DNA of 64,000 nt from Bradysia coprophila (Eukaryota > Arthropoda > Insecta > Diptera > Sciaridae): contig NW_023503409.1 in the NCBI RefSeq assembly GCF_014529535.1, positions 2,914,390-2,978,389 on the forward strand. The letters are read 5' to 3'. Under the pieces are notes generated by a model. That model was not told the origin of the DNA. It made no database searches and worked only from the letters and a program-made list of their open reading frames with translations. A program made the translations under genes and the position numbers. Of this stretch, positions 24,069-37,300 are shown one piece after another (the first letter of the stretch is position 1; the number at the start of each line of letters is the position of its first letter).

Positions 24069-25153
24069 GTATATGGGTAATTCCAGCTAATTTGTGACTG
24101 TTCGAAATATTTTCACCAATAGAAATGCGATTTCGGCAAACTTTTTTTTCCTTGAAAGCTGTTGACCAGACGCGTCGTTTAAGCCCCATATTACGTCGGT
24201 GGCCAAAAATCTCGGGGAAATACAACCATAAAAATGTATGCTTGTTTTCAGAAATTTTTTGAAAATTCTAGTTTATTTCACGAAACCTGAACCGATTTCA
24301 CTAAACTTTTTTTTTGCTGAAAGCTATTGACAAGACGCGTAGTTTGATACGCATAATGAGGTTATTGTAAAATGCGGTCTCGGGGAGACATGACCAAAAA
24401 GTGTTTTTTTTTTTGTATTCGACATTCCGAGATATTCTCAATAAATCTCAAATGATTTTTGTAAATTTGTTTTCCTGTAGATGTGGACCATATAATTCCA
24501 CAATTGCTCCAAATGACACGAAATTAAATTTTTTGAAGATTTTTGGTTCATTCTGCTTCGAAGTAAGGTAAAATCACTTCGACCCAAACGTTGCTGAAAT
24601 TACATTTTTTCAAATAAAAACTGAAGATCGGTGTCATTCGAAAGCTACAGCATATGACTTCACGAGAAAAATAACTTTGAGTCAATCAGGTTAGTTGGGT
24701 GAGTAAAGTAGGTGACAACAGCTTCCCAGTGGTGATAAAAGTCATCCTCGAATTTTAACTCTTCGAGATTATCTCGAAAAATTTTGTAACCATTTTTTTA
24801 AACGGTTTTGAGCCGAAACAACATTTTCTGTGGGGTAACAACCACCAATTGTGAAAAAAAAATATTTCTGGCTATTTATGACCTCCGAAAAATATCACTT
24901 TTTTAGACATATCTCCCCCAAATTCTGGGTCACAAACGTGTAACGCAACTAACCGCCGACTTTTGCGATCACACAAGTCAGACTTCGCAGGCTAAAAATT
25001 CCAATTCTTGTTGGTATGAAAGCACTGTGTCTCCTGAGTATTAGAACATTTATAGACTGATTTGTTACCGCAAAACATAGCCAGCACAATCAACTTTATG
25101 ACTCGCAGATAACGAAATTTGTAACGCAACTAACCATGGAATTACCCATATAC
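24069..25153. mobile_element. 1085-bp non-autonomous element with perfect 17-bp TIRs
   Basis: GTATATGGGTAATTCCA at 24069-24085 is exactly inverted at 25137-25153. Inside, a segment of about 150 bp occurs twice (24100-24240 and 24290-24400, sharing TGAAAGCT, TTGAC.AGACGCGT and CTCGGGGA), and GTAACGCAACTAACC occurs at 24941 and 25121. There is no open frame that could encode a transposase. Confidence 0.65.
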
Positions 25154-25159
25154 ATATTT

Positions 25160-26420
25160 TAGTTGACCTCTTATGGTAAACTGCATAGCATAGGATAGGT
25201 TGAGGAACCCCACATCCTCTGCAAGCTTACCGAAATAAGACTTAAAGCTACAGCCCTTGCAGCGTAGTAATAAAATTATTAGCCAGATTATCACATATCA
25301 CAAATCACGGTTCTTGATTCGTTTTATATACATATATATTCGTAGATAGATCAACCATGTTGTAACAATTATGTAGTATATATACCAATGGTATATTATA
25401 CCATTCGGAATGAAATGGCACAACAATCCGAGGAGCAATATAATTGTGTCAATTTAAACTACAAATGAATTAATCAGTTACAATAAATATAATTTTACAA
25501 TTTTAATTTTTTTTCTCGTTTTTCTTCTTCTTCTTTAAAACCCAACCCGACGTCAAATTTGTAATATATGTTCGGCTGCTTTTGTACTACTTGTAAGTTT
25601 CTGACAAATTTATTTCGAACTTATTGCTTCATATAGAATCATAATAAAAATGTATTCTAAATGCCTTTTATCCAATACACTTTTAACATAAGAAAATTTA
25701 AGCGGCTCCGAAATATTTACAAAATTTATGAACACCATCATGAATTCCAATACAAATGGCGAATCGAATTGCATACTAAAGTTGACAAAATAGATTATTA
25801 GCAATTTGTCCAAATCATCATTAGCATAGATAATCGATATATATTAGCGCTAATGTAGGGCAATAGTTAAAATCTACCTGATAAATATGCGTCGCAGCAT
25901 AATTACATAACATATCGTAATTATGACTAACCAATGATGCAATTTCTGTTAAATTTTTCCAAAAGATATCTAACACAACTTTATGAATGGAAGTTTTACG
26001 TTATTGTTTACATAGTAAATTTGTAAACAAAATGTCTCGTAGTAACATTTTTCCAATTTTTCATTAGTCTAATCACAATCGCTCCAGAGCGACGCTTATT
26101 GTTCATTAACTTACACTTAATAACTTAAACTTTTAATATTGGATTGATGATTATTATTTACTACACGTTAGTTGGCTTATTTGTGAAAATATTAATGATC
26201 TTTTCCATTTTCAACAAGTTAGCAACACAAAGTGCCGCCAGATAATAGCTCTTCGTTTTTAATCCATCAGGTCATTTTTAATTCACCGGTCATCTGCAAT
26301 TGATTCTACGGCTTACAGATCATACCACATCCGACGCAGGACGATTTTCCTACAAATTGTTTTTGATAGATTGTTAATGTACAAAATTGTGCTATACACA
26401 GTACATGTTAATTCTGCCTC
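25160..26420. other. No gene seen
   Basis: AT-rich non-coding sequence with a short TATA-type microsatellite near 25335. Nothing else is recognisable. Confidence 0.45.
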
Positions 26421-26424
26421 ACAA

Positions 26425-26665
26425 TGCATATAAAAAAGCGCTTCATTTCTAAACGCCTATAATTATTTTTAGTAGGCGTTTTATAATGAACCGATCATTA
26501 TGAAACGCTTTTTTGTAGGTGTTTTGAAATGAACAAATCATTTTGAAACGCTTAGGCGTTTTGAAATGAACAGACCATATTGAAACGCTTTTTTGTTTCA
26601 TTTCAAAACCTCTACAAAAAAACATTTCAAAATGATCTGTTCATTTCAAACCACCGATAAAAAAA
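26425..26665. repeat. Clustered direct and inverted GAAACGCTTTTTTG-type repeats
   Basis: The words GAAACGCTT, TAGGCGTTTT and TTTGAAATGAAC occur several times in both orientations over 240 bp. This suggests a rearranged foldback element. Confidence 0.6.
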
Positions 26666-26785
26666 CGTTAAAAGAACGGGAAAAGTACGAATTTAAAACG
26701 AGTCCCACTAGGAGCTTTCACAAAAAAAGCTAATCTAAGATATCCATCATCATAATTTGTTTGAGTATTTAAAACTACTTACCGA

Positions 26786-27160
26786 ATAGGTAAAGACATC
26801 GAGTTACACTTGAGAGGTGTCATGGTGGCGTTGTTGCTGATCGGCACCCAAAAAATACATGAGTACCCAGCAAGGCCCATTTTAAGGAATTAAAATTCCC
26901 GAAAATTCACAAATTTTATTTGGTCGTGAATCTTAAGAATGATCATTCAAAATGGTTTCACTGTCTTACATATGATAGAAAACAGGTAAAAATCCAGAAA
27001 TTGTTCAATATATGGCCTTAAAAGTAAATAAGTCAAAAAAAAAAATTGAGGAATTTTAAGGAATTAATTCCCTTAAAATAGGCCCTGGTGCCCAGGCGTG
27101 TTTAAAAATGACAGCGCTACCATGCCATTACTCGAGTGTAACTCTATGGGTAAAGATAAC
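26786..27160. repeat. Foldback with a second foldback inside
   Basis: The outer arms (GGTAAAGACATCGAGTTACAC and the complement near 27131-27155) enclose CATGGT...GGCACCC arms. Inside, GGCCCATTTTAAGGAATT (26875) is inverted at 27058-27086. A partial relative of the outer element, with TCGGCACCCAAAAA, occurs at 41730. Confidence 0.65.
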
Positions 27161-27164
27161 ATTG

Positions 27165-28980
27165 TCACCACCAAAAGTACTTAAAATATTAGTGATTTCG
27201 TTCAAACTCGAATGCCAAATAGCATTTTATATAGTTGCTGGTAACTTAAAATTTTTGCAACCATCTAATCTAGTTCCTTCCATCAACAAAGACCATTGCA
27301 CATAAACTACTTATACATTTCTTGAAACTAATCGAAATTTATCCAGATAAAGCATTGCCAGATAGAGAAAAAAATGATATGAAAGACATGCGCTCATTTA
27401 AACAATTTTCCACGAGTTCTATTTTCTCCCATGTCTTGTTATTCTCTATTGGATGGGAACGGAAAAAGCTGATAGGCTAACTGGTTGCTATGTATATGCA
27501 GTTCATCGTGTTTTATATGATGGTAACTGGAGGGATGACGAAATTATGTGGCATTGGAGGATGGTATAATCTAACTAATAGCAAAAAGTTTAATGAAAGA
27601 ATTCGTGAGGAATGCAATATTAATTAAGTAAAATGAATTTCATCACAAACCGTATAATCTGTTGTTGTTCGTTTAGGGTATATTATACACTGTTATTTGG
27701 GATACATTAAATGATACAAGAATAAGACACAACATGAACGAAAAGAGAGTTTACACATGCACTGAATTCTTGTTGCTTGGTGCACCCAGATATATTTAAA
27801 GATATTCCATAAGTTTGTGGTAGAAAACTATTTGTCTAACCCCCTCGTTAAATATGATATCGCAGAATGTGTGTGAAAAATCACTTTACTTTACCGCACT
27901 AACTTACGTAGGGGTGGTTTCTCCTCATTCATTTAAAAAAAAAAATCAAAAAGGAAAAATCCGACACAAGCAGCTATTTTGGTCATAGTTTCTGCTCGTT
28001 TTGCGAAATGTTTACTTCCAGAAGAGCAAATTAAATTGAATTGATATCAATTGGAATGTATATATGCAATCATTTATATAGATCCCAGGCTAAGCATATA
28101 CACATGCATTATATAGCTGCACGTTGTAGCATTCACAAGTCTACGAACTGTAGAAAAGAATCACATTTTCAGCCATATACAGACAATAATATATATATTT
28201 TCAGATCCAACATCTCAAACCCTGTGTTTGTGCTGTACATCTACCGTAAACGAAATTGAAGGGGAGCATTTATATATTGTGGGTGTTTCTTATTGTTTTA
28301 ATAAAGAAGATAATGTTTGATTTGGTTTTTTATTACTGTAAAGAGGGTTTGATCAATTCTGATGGTTAAAAAAATGTTTTCGATTTAAATAAATTGATAT
28401 TTCAATTTACGAAAGGAAGGAGTGTAATTTACGTAGACCGGGATTCGGCATTGATGGAAATTTGCGGAAATATCGATTAGTAGACAAAGTGAGCAATCGA
28501 AGTAATGCCAAAAGACAACTGGACCATATTGACTTACAAAGTTTTAAGGAATGTTTATATTTCTATTACGAGCAAACAATAAGGAATGTTACCCACCCCT
28601 AACTAATGGTGTTATCGTAAAGTTCCTCAAAAGTGATAGCTTTCGCAATAATTTATTTTACCGGAAACGTGCACACATTTAAACTAAAGCGTTTCCGCTA
28701 AAACGCAATTTTTAAGATTACCGCCGACATTTTATTTCTACTAGATCACCTCTTCTGCAACTCACATCACACCAAACGACAATATTGGTCAAAATATTTT
28801 TTTTTTCGATTTGGTGGCTTTGACGAATATTTTACGTCAACCGCTAAGTGAACTGTTAAAACCACACAAGAAACACATTTACGCACAAAATCTGTATTAA
28901 ATCACATCGAAATCACCGAAATTATTTCAAATTTCACAACCGACACTAAATTTTTGTGTTGGTGATTTGACGTTTCAAAA
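27165..28980. other. No gene seen
   Basis: No coding exons, RNA genes or clearly bounded repeats were found in this AT-rich stretch. Confidence 0.45.
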
Positions 28981-28994
28981 ACAATACTCATGTT

Positions 28995-29080
28995 ACGATT
29001 AACGACTTTAACGACGATTTCAACCATATTTGACAAACCTATTAACGACTTTAATGACGATTTCAACCATATTTGACTAA
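28995..29080. repeat. Two tandem copies of a short direct repeat
   Basis: AACGACTTTAACGACGATTT followed by CAACCATATTTGAC is repeated immediately downstream with two changes. Confidence 0.65.
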
Positions 29081-29349
29081 GTTCAGATTGGATGTGATTT
29101 GGGTGTGAAATAGACTGGGAAGTGCTATTTTCATAGATTTTCTTTTTGTAAAATCTTTTCAATTTGGCAATATTTTGGAAATGCACAATGTACCAGTTTC
29201 TTATTTTTCGTGTTTCTGCTGATATTTGACAAAAAAAAACACGAAAAAAATCGATTAGTCCCTCCCTTATTGGTTGACAACCTCACATTCGTTATATTTT
29301 GGCTTCAGATTATAACTGCTATGTATTTAGATAATAAGATATTTCAACA

Positions 29350-29478
29350 GGGGTGCGGTAATCTGGCACACCATACAAATTGATGGTGTGCCATATTCAC
29401 CTCTAAGGGCGAATCTGGCACAATCATGACTTTTCGTTACATTACGGCATGATCGCGTGTGCCAGGTTCCCCGATGCC
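29350..29478. mobile_element. MITE with 9-bp target-site duplication (GGTAATCTGGCACAC family), copy 2
   Basis: GCGGTAATCTGGCACACC at the left end and GTGTGCCAGGTTCCCC at the right end are inverted copies. ATTTCAACA is duplicated exactly at 29341-29349 and 29479-29487. It is shorter than copy 1 at 16875-17098 but has the same termini. Confidence 0.8.
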
Positions 29479-29571
29479 ATTTCAACATTCGTTGTTTTTT
29501 TACCAAATTGACTTCAATATTCCTAATTTTGCATCTTCAGCTCTAAAACTCTACTTTTTGAACTATAGTCG

Positions 29572-29717
29572 ACGTTAGTGAAATTTAGACATGAATTTCC
29601 TTCAGCTGGTCCACTCATACAAACGAATCTTATAAAGACGTATCAGCACTGATTCAGCAGTTTTGTTTGTGTGAGTGGACCAGCTGAAACAAATTCTTGC
29701 CTAAATTTCACTGACGT
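29572..29717. repeat. Foldback MITE, about 146 bp
   Basis: ACGTTAGTGAAATTTAG at the left pairs with CTAAATTTCACTGACGT at the right, and CAGCTGGTCCACTCA with its complement further in. Its arms are related to those at 13147-13315. Confidence 0.75.
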
Positions 29718-30844
29718 TTCCTGTATCCATGCGGTATATCGTTATATTTAACAGAATCTTTCACGTCCGATTGGCTACAAAATACTTCTCATTATCGAAA
29801 ACTTTTGTCACTTTTACCTCGCCCAAAAGATGAAATGCATAATATAATGTGCCAGCATGTGACTGAAAAACAGAATAGCAAAATTGAAATTTTGAATTTT
29901 ATTAGTAGGGCCAAATTAAAAAAAAACTTTATCGTTTCAAGTACCACAATAAATGAAACATTAAGCGTCTAAAGTGCACTCTAAAATTTAATTATCCTGA
30001 AAAATTATTATTTAAGTATAATGTCGCTTATACTCCTGTATCTATTCGCATGCAGATTTTTTGTTCGTAAAATAAAAAATTTTGTTGAACGTACAATACG
30101 AAAATTTCATACAAAAAAAAAACAAATTGTTGTTTGCTTTGCTCCAATAGTCTCTTAACTCTATGCCAGTCAAATACAATTTTCGGTACACAATTTGGTG
30201 AAACTGATTGTCGCTCATTTGGATACATAAACAGACAATGCAGAGCATTATAATTTTTAGTCGTTGCATCTGAATATTTGAAAAAAATTTAATTGCGCCA
30301 ATTTTTTTAGGAAGTTCATTTTGTTGCAACTGTTTTTATATTTTGAAAATGAGGCAAATAATGACTGAATATTGGTCTGTATTATCTGATGAATGCGCTT
30401 GTTGAAACTTTATTAAAATTGAATTGAAAAAAGGGTTTGCGTTGCACCATTAAAGGAATACCATTGGCATTCGTTAATTTCGTTGTTAAGATTGAATTGT
30501 AACTGATTTTCTGATTAAATATTTAAAAATATATTGCATAGAAATCTACAGTTCACCATGTGTATATTTATGGATGCGACGAGTACTAAACTAATCGAGC
30601 AGATCGTACTGACAATGTCAATAGAGACCAGCTGAAGTGAAACCGGTCGGGTACGCCTGTTTTCGAAAGGCCAATCCAAAGTTCTTTCTGCCAAAGTCAG
30701 CTTTAGTCTAAGACTTTTTGAAGGATGGTCATTTCTTCACATTATTAAAAATGAAAAAGCGTAACAAAAATTACAACTAACAAAGTCGACTTCAAATGGC
30801 CATCGTATCTTATATAGCTGTATCAACTGAAAATTATCCGTATC

Positions 30845-31031
30845 GAAGCACCTAGCAGGGTAATAGAGGTTTTTACACGTCATATAGAGTAGTATTTTGA
30901 TTCCAATAATACCATTAGCAGCCTTAATGGTAATTTTGCAATGACATTAAGAAAAAAAAGGTATTGACATATTCGCATACTTCGATTAAAGTACTACTTT
31001 ATTTCTTTCTATTACCCTGCTAGGTGCTTTG
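30845..31031. mobile_element. hAT-like MITE with 8-bp target-site duplication, copy 1
   Basis: Termini read GAAGCACCTAGCAGGGTAAT and the inverted ATTACCCTGCTAGGTGCTTTG. TCCGTATC is duplicated at 30837-30844 and 31032-31039, the 8-bp size typical of hAT elements. The interior includes TAATACCATTAGCAGCCTTA. No coding capacity. Confidence 0.82.
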
Positions 31032-31160
31032 TCCGTATCTTTTTCAAAGTAACTTCACCACTGCTGCTAGAGTCTCTAAATTGGGCAAATGAAAGTTGAT
31101 TTTAAAGGAAAGAAAAATGTTCAATAAATTTTGTTGATTGGATAAACATTGGTCTATGCA

Positions 31161-31337
31161 CATAGCAGGGTGATAGAAACAAATAGAGTAGAACTTTAAT
31201 CTAAGTATGCGAATATGTCAATACGGTCAATACCTTTTTTCTTAATGTCATTGCAAAATTACCATTAAGGCTGCTAATGGTATTATTGGTATCAAAATAC
31301 TACTCTATTTGGCGTGGTAAAACTTTTTGGTGCTTTG
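31161..31337. mobile_element. hAT-like MITE with 8-bp target-site duplication, copy 2
   Basis: Same family as the copy at 30845-31031 but with the interior in opposite orientation (TAAGGCTGCTAATGGTATTA). TCTATGCA is duplicated at 31153-31160 and 31338-31345. The termini are more worn, and the two copies are only 129 bp apart. Confidence 0.78.
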
Positions 31338-31345
31338 TCTATGCA

Positions 31346-34300
31346 TTTGAGACTAATATTTATTGAAGTATTTTTGCGTAGCCAACTTCACTACACCGAA
31401 AAAAATCAGCCTGCGATGTGTCTCAGTGACTATACTGTAAGAAATATTTCCAATGCCTCATCGTCATTATTTCATTAAACAGTTTCAATTAAAATTGAGC
31501 CACTCCTCTCTTTAAAAACAGAATGTCCACTTCTGGTCTCTTTATCCATTCGAAGGATATTGAAAGACTAAATCTCTGACCCAAAACAATCCTGAAATCT
31601 ATTTTGATTTGTTCAAGGGTATTATTCTAACATCACCACTCACTACACACATGGCAAGTCCATTACCATAATAGTGTGATTCCAATAAATTATCATCGAT
31701 TACCTAACGTGTCTATATCACCAATAAGTACGTTATATATCTTTGGCAATGCGAAAATATTTTCCTAATTATCTTATGAATTGTATATAATAAAATTCAA
31801 TAAGGGACTCAGATATATTCTAATGTCTACATTAAAACGTTTATTTGCGGTTGGCAAACATTAGATAAATAAAACTTATTTATCAATATCCTGACCCGAG
31901 GGTATAATAACTGTTTTATGAGATCAAATCAAGTTTGTTGAAAAGAAAAATCTGATGTATTTAGGTTCATAAAGATGATACATGTGAAGCAACCATACAT
32001 ACTATTTCATACCACAAGCAATATGTTATATAGCAATGTATGTGTAGCATTGTGAAAATTTGCTTTCATTAAATATTGTTATTTGTCGGAAATTGAATAG
32101 TATGGCTGAAATAATAAATGTTTTCCACATTCTCCAAATTCGTTACGTATTCACGACAGATAGAATGCGGAGAAATTCTTTTCAATTGAAGATTCTGATC
32201 GTTTGTTTGGGGTGGAGCTCACTCACATTAACTTTAAATAGATTTAGCGTAAAACGGAGAGGAGAGAACTGCTTTTGAGATAATTGAGCTGGAAGCAAGT
32301 TGATAGTCGAGAGAAATGATTAATCTGTGGAGCATGCTAAAGCTCCTGACCATAACCATTTGGAAAATTGAGCAGTGTTGGAAATGAAAGTTTTTTGGTT
32401 GCTCAATTAGAATTTTATAAAATGGCGGGTTAACTGTGAACTGTGACGGATTTATTTGCTTCAGTATTAATAGTTATCTCTATGCATTACTGTTCTGTTC
32501 TGTTAAGGTAATCCAGTAGGTGATTAGCCAGGATGCTCACTATGCAACAATGTGGAAAAGTGACATTTGCGTGGGCATTTACATAAAGGTGTAGTGTTCA
32601 GATGATGCGATTCCACACATTTTCTGCAGGGATGGATGAGTAGCTCGATGGATATGATAAGATATGATGTCGGATAATATTCTAATTCCATAAAAAAGGC
32701 AAACTAAAATCGTCTATCCAAACCCATACAACCTACATAACCATATTGTTTTAGCTAGTCATGTAGACGTAGAGCCATTCGTGTACGTACATGTACACCA
32801 CAATTCACAATAATGCTTTCTTCTGATTCTAGTAAATTTGGATGTTGTTTTTATGAATATATTTAAACAAGGAAAATGTAATTGTAAGTACTCGCTACCG
32901 TTAATCTACAAAAAGAACCTTAGCACAAGAATGTAATAATTCTCGCATTAACCATTCCTTTTTTTAGAATTCTAAGTGTTGAATTTTCTAAGAACAAAAT
33001 AAAAAGGATTTGCATACACAAACAATTGCGTTCTTTTGTCCATGAACCTAATACGGTTAGCCTGTTTATGTTATGTTTTGAAAAGGTATCAGGATCAGTG
33101 CCATTTTACATTATCTCTGTTAACAAAATTTATTATGTTTTTTTGTGTCTCCAGCGTTTGTTTTGCTGGTCCAACCGACAGTACACTAAAAATACTTATC
33201 TTTTCGGAACGACCCAAGGCCGCTATGCAAAGCTAATGCGTATAATTGTTATTGATAAGGTCGGTGAAAAGAATATATTTAACGCTAAGTTATCATTTGT
33301 AAGAGTAACATCAAAGGCTACTTCTTGTAAGGTCAGTTGACTCAAATTCATGCGGTTACATATTGACCAAGATTTTTCTTTTTTTATTGTGTGTAACAGA
33401 ATCAATTACAATTTACTGCAACCTCTTTGATCGAATCATCAGCCACAAGAAAATTTCAACAACAGCAAAAAGTACCAGCTAACAAAAAAATTACTTTCAT
33501 GTTGTGTGGAACCTTTTGTACATTTAAATTTCGAATAAAATACAAAAGAGTGTGTCATAAACATAACCCGACGATACGGAAGACAAATGGGAGACATCAT
33601 TGTTAGTGACATCCTATTATTATTCATTTTATAATCAAAAGATATTAAATTTCAATTATATATGTATTTTCATGAACATTGAACATTATATATTACACAC
33701 CAGGCAGGATGTAGATAGTCTCATTAAACATAAACGTTTAATTTTTGCAGATTAAATGCAATGGAAAATTTCAGCTTTTTACGAAATTTTAGAAATTTTT
33801 CATGAAAACCTATTGTTTCTTCCGTAGTTAGATTGATTAACTGGTCTGTGTAGAGTTTTCATGACTGATTTATCCACTTTACTTATTACTAGTTAACACT
33901 GTATTGAGATCTTTGGCCAGTTAACTGATGAATGATCTAATGTATTCCTTACGTTAGTACAAAGGTTCACTGATTAGAAAACATATTAGGTTTCATACCA
34001 AGTAGTCGAATATCTTAGAACTATCACCGGAGTTATCACACGTCAAAATCGGTTAAGATTTGGCCGAGAAATTGAACTTCAAAGTATTGATTCTTGTATT
34101 TTCAATTTGTGTGTCAATTTCTATTTTTTTTAATTGATTACGGATTCCGACCTTACCATTCACAATCACACGAGAATTTATAATCAACAAAGGATTTTTT
34201 TGAAATCTACACATGATTTTCCAAAGTTTTCAATTTTCATTCTGCACCGAATCTAGAATTTATAAAAAATAAGAAAAATGTCGTATCGTCGTGTTGATGT

Positions 34301-37300
34301 GTGGCACCTAGTTTTGCCGAGGTCCTTTTTCAAGAATTTTATAAGTTAAAAAGTCACCTCCTCAAGGAAAAGTTTGTTTATACCTTTTCTCGTTTTTGGT
34401 TAATTTTAGCGCATCCAATAGTGTCGAGAAGTAAACTTAAATATTTTGAGTTATCGCTGGCGGAAGTTCCAAAAATGGAGATTTCTCAAATGAGTCAAAA
34501 ATCGGTCGTGACGCAAGTCCTCTGATACATTTTTTTGAAGAATAAATTTGAAGAACAGTTTCCGGAAACTTTGAGGAAAATTGTTAAAATAGGGAATATG
34601 ACCTGAAAGAATGGAATTCAAACGGAATAATTTTCCACTGCGTGACCCATTTTTGTACAGGCGCAGAATGCGTCACCCTCAGTGATATCAGTAATTTTGT
34701 AAGTAGACTTGAGTCACGTTCACCCTTCAAGATTTATTGTCTTTGTAAGGTTTTTCGAAGAAACTAATTTTTTGTTTTTTTTTTTTTTAAATAATACTCA
34801 AAAAATGCACTATTTTTGGATCTTACGACAACGATAACTAAAAATATTTAATTTTAATGAATCCGTTCAAAAGTATTCGATCATTGAGTGTTTTCAGTGT
34901 AAATTGACAAACTTTGAGAGGGCGCCAAAAATCGAAATGGTACCGGATTTCACGAAAGATGGCGCATTGGATAGCTTGATCCTTAATCTTTAAAGGAAAA
35001 ATATAAAAAATGTTTTCACCAAATATGAAAATTTGGAGAATTTTTAATTTTATATCCGCTGGGATGTTCCATACTTAACTTTTATTCATTTATTTGAATT
35101 TTTATACATAAAACAAACCATTTATCGCAATGCATACTTCTGTCATTTTTGAAATGTTGCATATTTTGTGAAAAAATCGACTCCTTCCAAGTGCTGACGT
35201 GATTTATAAAACTTGATCCAAAAAGTCTCATCATCTGCTATTGACAACGGGGACAAAATGCTCCATGCTAGTTAGTGTTGTCTTATAGCGAAATATATAA
35301 TGATACGGTACTTTCACACGTAACCTCACTTAAGTTTCGCTAAATGTTTCGTTCATTCAAACGTATGAGATTTTATTGACGTGGGTGGCATTTCTAATCG
35401 TGGAAGGCATTTCAAACGGCCTTGAATATGATCTATAAAAATATTGAAGTGATAGACTTTGTATCAAACAATAGGAGATACTTTACACAAATGAAGTAAC
35501 AGATTTGATGATTCCGTAGCGATACGGTTGCCGTTTTTAGGAGGTTATTCCAACCATCGATCGCTGAAAGTCACCAATACTAGAAATAATTTCAATTTCC
35601 ACGGTCATTTTCATTATTAAATAATGAATTTTAAACGTCTGACTAAATCAAATCGCATTCCCCAAAATCTTCTCAAATTTAGTGTGGTAGGTTACCAAAC
35701 ATTTCTCATTATTTTCAAATGAAACACATAACTTTTTATTATTACAACTGTTACGTAACGATTATGCTCTTGTCAAATTATACCGTAAACATGAGTCATT
35801 TTCGTATTATTCGTCTAGCATATCAACTGCAAAACATAAGATGGTAGCTATAATACAAATTGAATAAAACATACACAGAGTCCTTAATGCTAGCAGATGC
35901 ATACTTCCCACTGAGATATTTAATTGCCGTTCGTTTGTTGCATATGAAAAGAAGAAAATTTTGTCAGAATTTTAAGCACGGTTGTATATATGATAAATTG
36001 AAGCTTGGCTGATTTTTACTTCAATTACACCGAACGAATACCGTGTTCTTCTACAATGTCTATCCAATTTTACTTGCATGTGTATATCCATATTTTTTGA
36101 ATAAAGAAAAATTGTATAATAAATAGGAAACTATTTGTGAATTTTCCACCTAATTGTCTCTGAAAGACTGGCTGTTTTTCATCTATTTCATTCATCCAGG
36201 ACTCATTCAGCTTTAAAGAGACTTTTAATGATAAAGAACGCCAAATTGTCGGAAATGATTAAGTTAATTGCAGGCTTTTATACGGATAATTAAATGCGAA
36301 TCAAACAATATAGAACTGATTATCATCCACTTTTTGTTCGTTGCGTTGGTTATTTTCGTCGGACGATGATCGAAATGATATCTACTGTGGTGGTAGATAG
36401 AACTGAGTGTACTTTCCACGGTCCCCAATTTCAATTTTATATTTATGCTTAGCGACTTTGTTTGGCGAGCTCACATTTCATTAGAACGCTGATACTACTC
36501 GCTAGTGGCTTTCTGGTGAAAGTTAGATAATTTCAATTTCATTTATTTTTAAACATAGTTTCTTATCTAAGTACACCGCGTAGCTCCAGTAGTGTTACAA
36601 TTCTGAGGAAATTTGGAAAACTCTCGGAAAACATCCGATTAGCTCAACACCATTCCACCCTTATAACAATTTTATCTTCTGTTTCACTCAACGCCAATAA
36701 TAAAGTAGTCTCTACTCACAAAGAAACTTACACAAACTCAATCAAAACTAGAATAAACATTCCTACGGGAATAAAATTAATTATTCCAAAATTGTCTAAA
36801 CGTTTTTACATCACTCCGCCCAACCCTCTATCTTTTTTATTATACCCACACATCTATATCTATAACTGTGTATACACACCTCGTATACTTTTCATCAGAT
36901 AGCACATAAAAAAAACTCACCCTTCTAACACGTCGGCACAAATATATAGATGAATCTAAACGACAACGATTTTCACCATATTGAAGTGGAGATAGAAGAG
37001 CGGATAGAGATTGACTTTAGCAAATTTTTAATAAAATACGACACTGAAGTAGAATTTCATTAAAGTCGGTTTTAGCAAATCGGTTGGGTTCACCCAATGC
37101 AAACAAAGCCAAATTCAATAAAGTTAGCTTTTTCAAAGTTGGTTTTTCGGGGGAATATATGCGGAACATTTTTTGAAAGGTTTGAGTGATTTATTGATGC
37201 GGTGTATCGTTTCGATAGATACATGTGTATAAGCGATGTGTCTGCTATAATGCTATATATATTCGGTATGCGCTGCACGGATATTTTTCCGATGAGAGTA

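Noticed and set aside
33026-33340. Two overlapping open frames with a hydrophobic stretch
   Set aside because: The hydrophobic segment resembles a leader, but frames change without splice sites and nothing resembles a known family.
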